From the NCBI RefSeq assembly GCF_000003605.2, contig NW_003148273.1:22932-72116 (forward strand): a stretch of 49,185 bases of DNA. The letters are read 5' to 3'. Source of the DNA: Saccoglossus kowalevskii (taxonomy: Eukaryota; Hemichordata; Enteropneusta; Harrimaniidae). The notes under the pieces were generated by a model that saw only the letters and a list, made by a program, of their open reading frames with translations, did no database searches and was not told where the DNA came from. Below, one piece after another: positions 9,610 through 21,100 of the stretch. The translations under genes were made by a program, and so were the position numbers. Numbering within the stretch: position 1 is the stretch's first letter; every line of letters begins with the position of its first letter.

Positions 9610-12600
9610 CTACTGATAACATTACATTTGTGCCAGATTCCATATTTTCTAATAAAAAAACACAAACAATGACACGTTGTTAGTTGTATGTTCTAAGTTG
9701 TAGAGATTATATCACCTTCGTCGCCTATCAGCGTCGTGTTCGACCAGGGCTCCACGCGACGTACGGGTCGTCACCTCACGTTTTTTTTATATGTGGGTCG
9801 TCATTATCAATGTTTTGGTTTAGAGGTGTGTAGCATTTATTTACTTTTCACACGTCCTTATATTCAAAGCCAGATACCGAAAAGGCTGAATAAATTGCTG
9901 ATTCTTAATGACAGCAACATGGTAAAGCATGCGCGTGTAACTTGAAACTTAAATCAACTGTCATTTGAACAATACAGATACTTACCACCATTCATTTGTA
10001 GTTTTTCATGTCAGTGACCCCCAGCTTACATAGTGTATGTGGTAACGAGGTAAGCCAAGTAGATCGCTGAAAACACTTTTGTTTAGAAGTGGGTATATAC
10101 ATAAAAAAATGGTTTAAAATTGAGTATGGTTTACGAGAGGTGGGCTGCACACCTCTATCCACTTAATGGCCCAGACGAAGACACGCTATGGCCGTCTGCC
10201 GCATGCGCAGGTGACGACTCCCAAGATAAACCAAAGACTATGGGAATATATTCTCCAGTGTCTTTGTTTAAACATAATTTGAACGCTCCTTCTCGGTGAC
10301 TGTGGTGCTTTAAATGGTTTGGCCGTCGTGTCACGCATACACGAAATATGGGTCCCACATTAACAACTGAAAGATATTGTTTTTGATTGTTGCATAGATC
10401 AACGCGTACGAAAAGAGATTATACCGGTGGTTGAACTTGGTAATACCTGCGACGATTACAACATATCGAAAGACTTTTAAGGAGCCACAGTCACGCGTGA
10501 AGTAGCGCTTGTAGGTATTATATGTTCATTTCAAACTTACTACACACTTTGAAAATAATTGTACTTTGATGCTGCAGCATTATAATTTGTTTAGAATGAT
10601 ATATAATATGGCCGACTGGTGGCCATTTTGTTTTAACGAATGCTTTCCATAGATGCCTGACATGGCTTGTTATTATGGTACATATATACATATTCCCGTC
10701 TACTTACAGTGAAAATTGACAAAACTGTGGTATTATGTCATGACTTGTTATCTGCATATATATATTTGTGGATAATTACGGAGTCAATAAACATTTTAGA
10801 ATAAACTGCGAGACAATTGACGTATACTTTTAGCGTACAGATCACCTTTATTTTGACTTATCTTGAAGTGTCACTTTATACTGCGAAGCACGTGATCAGC
10901 TCATAATGACATACATGGCGTAATGTGATCAGCTAATAAGGTCATGGTCATGACACGTGATTGTGTAGCCCTAACTCTATGAATTAAAGTACATGAAATA
11001 TTTAGCAAAGTCAAAAATACAACATCTACATGTTTAATTTCCATAATAATTTAACAACAATTTAACCAACGTATATACAAAATGGTAAAAAATTGAGATT
11101 TGACCACGTTGATAGTAATTTATGCGACAGTTTGTAAATATATGCTAAACCAGAAAATGGCCAACTTTGTCAATAAACTAATAGTATATAGTGTGATCAC
11201 TTATTTTTCTAAGTAGTGTCTCTTGTGTGCGACCAGGTGCCATTTAATATCATAGAAAGTAATTTCAAACATTCCCCATGCAACCAAGAAGTAATATAAC
11301 ATTTTCAACACGACTTTAGGTGTTCATACTTTAGACAATTCATCAAAATATCACTCTTATGAATATGACGAACACGCCGTACTTATGAGCCCAATTGTAA
11401 ATTTAAAAGCTAACGATAAACAAAACACTCTTTTATTTCATTAGTAGCGCTTCGAACAATTATTTACAGTTCAGTTATTTTATATTTTTTGACGGTTATG
11501 TCCTTGTAAAATTACTTTTTGGTGACGTAGGTAAACAAATAATCACGACAAACTCACACTGCAATGTCATTTTATCTATATATAAAGGTATTTACAATGT
11601 CACTTATTATACTATCGAACTGAGAATATATCCAAAATGTAGGAAAATGAGAAATTAGTTGTCCTAATGAGCCATGTTTTGCCAAATTTGGTTCTGTTTG
11701 CGGCTTGTCATTTACCTGCAACAATATATATATTCACACTTTGATTCATGAATGGTCATCCCCGTGTACAAATCATAATTGCAGGTTATTTAAGATTTTG
11801 ATCAGGAATTTGTTTTAAAGGAAAGACGAAAGGCAACTGAGTTTGCATATATGTTCATATCTGGACAAAGTATACGTGGCAACGTACTTGTTTTGATACT
11901 AATTATATATTTTATTATAAAATGATTCCTTGTAGAATAATGATGCCCATAAACTGAAATATATACCAGGCTTTAACCAATAAAAATGTAATTTATATTG
12001 AACTTTGCCCTCTCATAATATTAGAAAAGCTACACATTTGACACATAGAGTACACACTAAAAGCTTTCCAAAGATATCTTACATGATCAGCATTGACTTG
12101 TTGGTGCCGATATTTCCATGGCCCATGAACTAACAGTGTCAGAACACATCGCAGACTTTTAGAAAGCATCATTGAAAAAGGGAATGTCAGATGGAAATGA
12201 AACTTCAAACACAAGTCAATAAATAACCACCAACTTTCATATCTATTCTATGAAACATTAATATAAAACATCAATGTGAATAAAATCAAAAAGATTGAAA
12301 AAATGTCAAAGTTTGAGCACAAATCAGTGTTATTATTATACTAGCTATAAAAAGACCACAAACCTAAAAACAAAAGCAAACAAAAAATACAAGAGCGCCG
12401 GGTACCTTAACAGGTGAGCAATGAGGTGGTAACAGGTTCAATCGGCAGTGTATTAATTAGACTGAAATATACCAACTAAGCTGCTTGTCCCACACACAGC
12501 TGCTGCGTACATGGACGCGTTATATGAGTTTAACTGTAAGTGATGATAATTTTTCGTCGAAAATGAAAACAATTGTGTTATTATCCCTCATATGGAAGAT

Positions 12601-13200
12601 CTTCACATTGACTTTACAGAACAAGACCACGTAATGGTCAACAAAACAGATTAATAATGAAAATCGAGAGACTTTGAGTTCGTTTTGTCGCATGCGCAAT
12701 TACTTTTACGAAAATGGCGTCTGCAACAGATCCTTGTGTTCGTTTTATGTTATGTTCATTTTGTTACTATAATTACACACATAGTTACTATAGCATCGCT
12801 CAATATTCGGTTTAATGATCCGAAGCGGCGTAGCCTAGGTCAATAAGTATTAACTGCTTATTAAAACACATATATGTTTGTGTTGGTAGTACGTAAATTA
12901 ATAATCACAGCACGCGTGTATAAGTGTATATCATTTTTCATTGGTGCTTTGATAGATACAATCGAAACTAATTTACATAATGCGTGAACGATTTCCCGTG
13001 TCTCAAAGTCGGCTATCGGAACCTCCCTAGCAATACCCTGCCCATTTAAAAACAAAGTTGACAGTTATCATGACAAAACAACACACTATAGTCTGTTGAC
13101 AGAACACTTGGCGATTCACTATATAAAACAATGGATAAATAGTTATAATGCTTTGTATATATTTTTTATGAAAATATATTGAATTTGACTTGTAGCACTT
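9610..13200. other. Intergenic sequence, no supported gene
   Basis: About 3.6 kb of AT-rich DNA without an open frame of coding character. It contains one half of the dispersed inverted-repeat element near 10,165-10,225. The region just above 9609 would hold the 5' UTR and promoter of the glycosyltransferase, but no TATA box or initiator can be assigned. Confidence 0.4.
10165..10225. repeat. Half-copy of the 6624-6795 element
   Basis: The stretch GACACGCTATGGCCGTCTGC followed by GCATGCGCAGGTGACGACTC matches 6739-6783 (GACACGATATGGCCATCTGA...). Only one arm is clear, so this is a fragment. Confidence 0.45.
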
Positions 13201-13201
13201 A

Positions 13202-13587
13202 CCCTGTCACACATTTCTGTAGAGTTCCAGTACCCGTATATATTCGAACACCGAGCAAACGCACACCAATGAGGTCATGGCTGAGCGCAACCACTTTTTA
13301 AAACCAGTCTGACCTAGCTGGCGCGTGATTCCAAATATCACGATAAACAGATCAGACAGCAGTGCACACGGTAGGGCTAAAAGGAGACAGCAGCATATGC
13401 CTAAGAAGCGTGAGCAAATTTCATTATGAATAATAGACGCATTAGCTACTATAATCGGTCGGCCAATCCAGCTCGCACTACCATCGCCGCCTGTCACAAT
13501 TGAAAACACAGCTGCAAGCAGCAATACTCGACCTGGGCAAATAGGTTGTTGAACCCACGTTGCTGTGAATAGGTTAGTGGTTGCTAG
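13202..13587 (-). CDS. Candidate exon of a multi-pass membrane protein (unidentified)
   Basis: A ~130-codon open stretch with segments that look transmembrane: about residues 6-20 (FLATTNLFTATWV), 28-42 (RVLLLAAVFSIVTGG), 68-94 (GICCCLLLALPCALLSDLFI...) and 108-125 (AMTSLVCVCSVF), separated by short polar loops (TRQLGQTGFKKWLR). A plausible 3' splice site (TTTCTAG) precedes about 13,587 and a strong donor (CAGG|GTAAGTG) follows at about 13,201, but the frame has a TGA a few bases before that donor. It is therefore a last coding exon, a broken exon or chance. Local GC content is higher than in the flanks. I do not recognise a family; a tetraspan-type protein would fit the profile. Confidence 0.3.
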
Positions 13588-13619
13588 AAACATACCCACC
13601 TTTAACAAACCTTTACGAA

Positions 13620-15048
13620 AACGAACGTATATTCGAAAACATTGGGTAGGAACTTTTGAACTGGTTGTTATAGGTTGTTAAGTGTCAAAAACGTGTTGGA
13701 TGCCTTGGACACTGGCTGGGTTGCTGCGGGTTCGCCTGCCTTATCGCTCTGATGACTATTGACTTTACCCCTCTGGTAGCAAACCTCTATCTAAAATGGG
13801 TTTGCCCGTAATAATTGTATGCATAATGAGGTCACGAGACCATATCATTCCTAACTTTTGATCAAGAGAATAGAACACTGACTCAAATATGATATATTGT
13901 TCTGTGCTATTTTTAGCATTATGCACCAGCCAAGTGATCGGCAGCCAATCAGCCACTGTGTTGCAGTAGGTGATTCCATGCATTACGAGAGAGAGAGAGA
14001 GACGCCATGGTGTTACTGGCCATAATTCCCAAATGCGAACTTCAAAGCAGCTAGCCTGAAAGTTTTAAGCATGAGTGTGTCGCCATGGTTGCTAGTGTAT
14101 GATGTCATGCAAAAGAGAATGTCCCCAAACATGTATATACCAGATATGGTCGAAAACATTTTTTCCCTAACTCAGGGAGACTTAGTCTCTCAAAAAATAA
14201 TATAGGACCATTATTTAAGAAGATATGGGAATTTATGAATGATGCGTGTATTTCAATGTCAGAACTGAATTCTCTATGTATAGAATACAAAACTGGCGGG
14301 AAATAAACATGCATAACCAATGAAACTCCAAATACATACAAACCTATATAGGCAAGTGACCCAATGATCGAAAGATCAAAACATACACATATTAAAGCAA
14401 TCAAAATGGAAGAAACTTGTAAATTAATGATATTGTCATGAAAATCCAACAATAATTCTACCTACATATCAAGTACCAAACCATTTGGGCAGATAGTTTT
14501 AAGAAAAAAACGAAAATAGATAATTAATGAAATCTTAATGAAATGAACAATTCTTACAGAGATCCATCCAAGGAAAGGACATATCAAGGACCAAAGCATT
14601 AAAACTGGTAGCTCTTCACACAAAAAAGGTTTTTAAAAAATGAATTTTTCCATATATTTTCAACATTTCTGAACCAAATAATGACAACAAATTCCATGAC
14701 GTGATCCGATTTTAAACTACATACCGCTATACATCACCACAAAGAAATTCGCCAAAAATACGTAAATCGATACAACCCAAACCAATTTACCAAACTAATT
14801 CCGACATTCTTTATGTATATACAAGTACATTGTAATACAATACCCAGCAAAAACCTCTATTGTTCATATCTAATGAAAACACCCAATCGACTTGAGAATA
14901 TTTGCTTATGCGCATTCCCATTATTTCCCAATAACCATATTGTGTAGGTGAAATGTATATAACTTTAAAAAAACATTGATTTATTTATAATTAAAGTATT
15001 TATCTTTTGTTCAAAATTCCAATACAAACATAGGCTATTTTATAATAT
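13620..15048. other. Intergenic, no supported gene
   Basis: AT-rich with a short (GA)n run near 13,986-14,002. A 115-codon minus-strand frame (14,105-14,452) has no domain features and is treated as chance. Confidence 0.4.
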
Positions 15049-17120
15049 ATGTTCATATGACAGCTTGTTAATGCATCGTTGCCACAATGACATTGACTTT
15101 GACTAAGCAGGATAAATACTGGCGTCGCAGCGACATGGAATGACATTGAATATAATGAAATCGTAATCTATGACAATCAATATATAATCATATATATGTT
15201 CAATCAACTGTAAAGTGTATATATAACCCTGGCGACATCTAAATAAGCCATGCAAAACGTGGACACTACCCCCATTTCTAGATCTGCTGCTATAACACAA
15301 AGTCGAATAATTATAATGTATCATCAAGATATCACTGGCAAATCTTCCTTTTATTGTTTTCACTTCCTATATCTGACATGTTTCAGTGACCCATAGACCG
15401 CACACGTGTTGCCATTCAAAGGCGATTTGCCTGTCAATTTCTCTATATTTTTCAATATGAATTATTTTGCGAACATATCCTAGTATTTCAAAGACATTTG
15501 TCATAGTTGCGTCATATTGCTTCTCGGCTATTTATAGTACGTGCATTTTGATATAGCATCACCTGGACATACCTTTCATATAAATGATGCTTATGACAAA
15601 TCTTTTATATTATGTAAATATCGATATCGTTTTGAGCTAACTTTTACTTTTAGATTTTACATTATTCTAGATGACGGAAAATTACACACTCAAACTAACT
15701 TATCGATTGAAGCGACATTGATTGGCCCATCCTTATACGTTACAGGAGACCATGTCATTAGAATGGGATCATTTGTAGCAACAACATATTACTGTTTTAT
15801 TTTGCCGCAGTTTTGTATCGACTAAATTCATTATGGCCAGTAAAATAACGTTTGTCAGGGAAATAGGTAGCGATTAATCATGGGTATAAAAAGATCCCAG
15901 TGTCGCCCCTGGATTAGACACATATGTGCAGCTCAATTGAAGCTTTACTGATATATATCGTGTGACTAGCATAATAATGAATCGGGTAATCAATATATAT
16001 CATATGGCACGCAAATCAGGAATTTTAATCAGATTCAAACGCCACTTTTTCCTACATGTATGAATTTTAATTTTCTACTATACCCTGTGAATGTGACAAA
16101 TAAAACAATATATATATCTTAATATTTCACAATAAATGTTACAATAAATTTCGTTCTATCAAAATATCTTATAATAGGTTTAACTTTAACAATTAATGGA
16201 TTTATTATTCAAATTATGAAACTAATACCCAGGCTCCATTCAAGTGGTGCTTGGAGGGAGAAAAGATGACATTAAAGAAACATGCCATGACATCCAAGGA
16301 TTTAATATGATAATAAGTTTTTTGACTGATACTGCAATAATGTTCGTAATCTAGAAGACAATACGATTGCTTTATAATCAGCGATATGTGCAGTCAAATG
16401 TGCACATATGACTCTACCAGCTTTAAGTGAAAGTTCCGGTGAAACTCGTAATATATTCCATTGTTCATGTTCCTACCGCATGTCACAGTACCTCGACATA
16501 GATGTAACGCTGATGGTACCTAACACAGATGGCTCATACCACGTTAAATTATTAATGAGAGATCTCCCTTTGATTACCGAGATATATAGTATATATATCT
16601 ATATAGGTTTTAAGCGGAAGTTGCGTAACGATTTCCTTGAATAGGAAGAGTAACTCTCAACATAATGTCTGGATACCTGATCTCTTTACACGAATGAGTC
16701 CATAAAACGGGCATTAAGAACACATCGACTGATTCCTACACCAATCAGCGACCAATGCCGGGAACACTGTCTCAGATGTTGAACCCAAGTCACTTGCTAA
16801 AATGTTATTGTCGATCTCTACGTTCTTGCCACACTATGTGGCAGCCGAATATATTTCCCCCCAAATCCGTGCTTAGTATCCTCTACAGACAGCAACCCAT
16901 GTAAAGACAGTATCAGGGGGTCGACAGAAACAGGACAATGAACATGAAAACAAGACACATCCGATTGTACAGTCGAATTCATCCTGACTCTGGTATAAAT
17001 CGTTTGGTTGTAATGGAATAGCACTCTGTTTTAGAATGTGACATACTTTGCATGAATGTATATAGCTAGAATATAGATTACCTTGTCTAAGACAAACTTT
17101 CAAGACCAACAATGTGATAG

Positions 17121-17212
17121 GTGCGAATGAGTACATGGGCAGCATACTGGTATTTAAGTCTGTTCTTCTGTAAATTATGCGTCAACATGGTTACCCCATT
17201 CCTGTTCCTCGT
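17121..17212 (-). pseudogene. Relic exon 3 of the pentraxin-VWD family (block A)
   Basis: Read on the minus strand, a good acceptor (CATCCACTCAG) is followed by codons for TRNRNGVTML, almost the start of exon 3 in gene 3 (TRNRYGVTMV) and gene 2 (TKNMNGLTML). After about 12 residues indels destroy the similarity, and the donor position is mutated (CACCTATC instead of CAGGTGAC). It lies ~1 kb past the last exon of gene 1, so it belongs to a lost neighbouring copy. Confidence 0.6.
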
Positions 17213-17853
17213 CTGAGTGGATGCGTTCATCTATCTTGTATGCATTGAACACATTTCCACGTTGCTGCCACTAGTTATAAATTGATGAAATACTTCCATG
17301 TTGATTTCAATATGACTAACGGAATTGGAACGGTATGTTTCATTTCCTTCCATTTCATTGTATACAAATTCGTTACTTTCTGTTATATAAGCTTACTTGT
17401 CTATTTGAGTCCTAAAAGTAGGCAACTAGATTGATATATGTGTAAGATTACAATCATATACTTAAACAAACACAAAAAAGCGGCATGTGTGATTCATTGT
17501 CTCAATACATGGATATTATTATTACTATTCATACAGGATTGTTAGCATTTGCTGTTGAATACTGCATTTGTATACAAATTATTTACATTTTCCTGGGAAA
17601 AGTTGTGTTCAGAGTACTGGATAGGATAAGGATTGCGATTGCAAACTTATTGAGTGGGTCGTGGCGATGCATACTCACAGCTGCATATGTAGCAACCATG
17701 ACCAGATTCTTATAGCGTGACATTGAATTCAGTAGCTTACTGTCTTTATAAGTTTTAGATTTAAACTTCACCAATAAATATAAACCTCTTACTGATTAGT
17801 TGAAGTGTTTTGAAAACAACACAATTACAGATAGGAAAATGTTATGCCATATT

Positions 17854-17859
17854 TTTAAT
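17854..17859 (-). terminator. Conserved ATTAAA polyadenylation signal, gene 1
   Basis: Minus-strand ATTAAA inside the conserved word GTAATTAAAAATATGG, about 320 nt after the gene 1 stop. The same word is at 31,431-31,436 (gene 2) and 43,393-43,398 (gene 3), 319 and 349 nt after their stops. Conservation of position supports, but does not prove, use as the 3' end. Confidence 0.45.
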
Positions 17860-18180
17860 TACATTGAAATGTAGGTAAATAATCCTTTCACCAATACAAT
17901 AACAGTTTACGACCATTACATAGAATCAACTGTAATAAAGGTATCTGGAAAAGTACTTGGTAATGCCTTTCGAGATGATGTTTTAGGAATCGTTAACTTA
18001 TATTCGTTAAGGGCCAATAACAAGTGCTGTACGTAGGGCATATGATGATGTAACCTAACAAAATCGATAAATATAACACTCATGAAACTAATCCTGCACC
18101 CAGAGAATGATGACCGACAATTGTGAAGCAGTGTTCATCAGTCTTGTAAACGGTATCAGCGTCATCACTGTATACCTTGA

Positions 18181-21100
18181 TCAATTGCACCTGTTAAAAA
18201 TGATAATGCATAAACCAAGTTAGTATATGAATACCTGTTAATACATGTCAACTTTCATATATTATGTAATCAATAATCTGATGATTCACAGTAGAATGTT
18301 TTTCTTCTTCTCTAAAACCTAATTGATTTAAACCTCGTAATTGCTTTTGCCTTCTATCTCGAAATAAACTTATTTAACAGTGAACCAGCATCTGAAGCAA
18401 TATGGATATTACTGGATGATAGAAATGGATACGAGCAGTTTGAGTTACAAGAATAGAGTTACATACAAATTGTTATTTAACAAGTCATAGTCACATGCAA
18501 CGCTCACTATTATTATTTGTTTTTACTTTCGCCAATGAAGTTTTTTATTGTTGTCGGCACTGGTTTGTTTAATGTGATTATTTATCCATCTAGGACCTCA
18601 AATATTTCTGACAAGGATAATATAATGGTGCAAGTTTTTTAAAAGAACCTCTCACTACTGCCAGATTACTAAAAATAATATTTTTTGCAAAATTTTTAGG
18701 ATTGTATTGACAAGTTCTTAACCATTGTCTAAATAGATTTAAGATCTGTTTAAGAAGGGGTAACCCTCAAGTTGAAACATAAACAAATAAATTATATATT
18801 GAGGGAGATATACATCTGATTACCATGGGGAAAGGACTTTTGAAACAGTTCATCTCTATATCTAGGTAAATGCAATGTAAGGATAAGTATGTTTGCACTG
18901 TCGGAGTGCCTTTTAGTTTGGGAGTTATTTGAATATATAGAAGCAATAACGAACACTAACCATTACCTCAACCAAAGTACTGTCTTGGTCATTATTTTAC
19001 ATGAAAAGTTTAAGTGACCTACTTCGAATTAGAGTTAAAATAAATTACTTGGTTACTTACTCAATGTCTTGTATTTCCCAACTTTCACCAAATTCAATGG
19101 CATTATCNNNNNNNNNNNNNNNNNNNNNNNNNNNNNNNNNNNNNNNNNNNNNNNNNNNNNNNNNNNNNNNNNNNNNNNNNNNNNNNNNNNNNNNNNNNNN
19201 NNNNNNNNNNNNNNNNNNNNNNNNNNNNNNNNNNNNNNNNNNNNNNNNNNNNNNNNNNNNNNNNNNNNNNNNNNNNNNNNNNNNNNNNNNNNNNNNNNNN
19301 NNNNNNNNNAAAATAAATTACTTGGTTACTTACTCAATGTCTTGTATTTTCCAACTTTCACCAAATTCAATGGCATTATCCGCAATAGTACCATCAGGCT
19401 TCTTGGAAATCATCATGGATATTGTCGTTATAATTGCCCAAAAGTCCACACAGAATTTACCACGATAGTCTGAACCAAAAATATGAACGTTGAAGACGTG
19501 TTTCCGCAAAGTCCAATCTAATTTGAAGACGGTATCCTTCAATGTGAAACTCACTAACACCTTTTCGTGTACTTGAGAAACATCGATCTTTGTTAGTCCG
19601 GAAAACAATCCATTAAGATTTCCCTATAAAAGAAATTTGAATACATTATTGATATCCCATTTATGGCGACTGCCTGTGTGTTTTTTGTGTGTTTATTCAG
19701 TAGGAGTATGAAGAACGAAATGTTGTCATATTCTCATGTTAACTCAGAAGATCCTGTTTTTGTGAGTTTTTCTATACCCTATCTAATGAACGACTACATA
19801 ACTACACCCATTCGTATACTTGAAGGAAAAAGTCACGATTATCATTTTTACGTCGTAGCAGATTTGACTAATGTCAAGTCTGCACGTTTTGAACTGCATT
19901 TTTGGTTTATTTACACTTGTGGTGCAGTAACCCACTAATGACTTACTGTAACTACGTCAAGTCCATTCACACGAACATATTCATCGCCAGCAGTTATGTT
20001 AATAGCAACGACCCTGGTTTTGATTTCTTCGTTGCTTCTATTTTGTCGAGGCTCGAATTTAGCAGTTATTTCGAAGTCTGGGTTGACACTGGAGCAGTCC
20101 TTTACCAGAGTGTACCAGCATATTCCTTGATGACTGTAATGGCGACCATCCAACGTTGTGAAGTGAGGATCACATCTAACAGCGCCACCAGCTGTTGAAA
20201 TATTGACAGAATTGTTATTCTCATATAATAATTTGTGTCAACTTGTGTACAATAAGAGCAATTGTCATGGATGTTTATGAAGCATGCTACACTCCTTAGT
20301 TTAAATAACCATGTAATCTGCTATTTTATTCGCCCATACTTTTTGTACAAAGATCTTATTTTTGTAAGCGTATTTCGTATGAAATTTCCAATTTTGATTA
20401 TTAAACACAAATTATCAAATATATTATAAAAATGTAAAATGTAATTAAGAATTTGCTTTATTTGTAAAGTGTAAAAACCTATTATTTTACTGTAAATGGA
20501 ACTTTCAATTCATTCATTCGTAAAATGCCGTTTTTATTTTCTGTAACCCGTACCAGCTATCCCCACCCTGGCTCTTCAATGTAGATATTATGCTTTATTT
20601 TGCAATCGTTGCCATGAGCTGTATTTTGTTGCATATACAGAGCTAAAATGGCCTTTGTACAAATAACTACGGTGAACAGACAGCACGGCAAATTTGATGT
20701 ATACTGTGTTTGTATAAGTTACTTCATAAAATACTCACAGCATATATCGATATATTTGACCTCTACGGTTCCTTTAATATCAAGAGTGTCTAGATCCCAG
20801 GCATACACATCACCCACCAACGTATTTGAATCATCATTCATGACGTCATTGATCTGACTAGTGCTGAGAACGCTTCCCCACAGGTTGAATTTCGTCATCC
20901 ATCCAACAAACGCTCGACCTGCGACATATCTTCCTCTTAAAAGATCCTGACGCTGACCAAGTACGAGAACACCATTTCCTTTGATCGTGCTCCCCTGTCC
21001 TTTATAGCCCCAATCATCCAAATTACCATCAATATATATCTCCCAGCGACCAGTAGAGGACGTCCAGGTGAAACACAGATGGTGGCACTTACCATCGTTC

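Noticed and set aside
14105-14452. 115-codon minus-strand frame
   Set aside because: Hydrophobic because of AT-rich codons; no motif, no splice context, no paralog.
17485-17715. 76-codon plus-strand frame with a possible membrane segment
   Set aside because: Not open in blocks B or C and no family resemblance.
19330-19608. VWD exon of gene 1 taken as an uninterrupted reading frame
   Set aside because: The frame is open only because +2 and +1 insertions compensate; the peptide between them does not match the paralogs.
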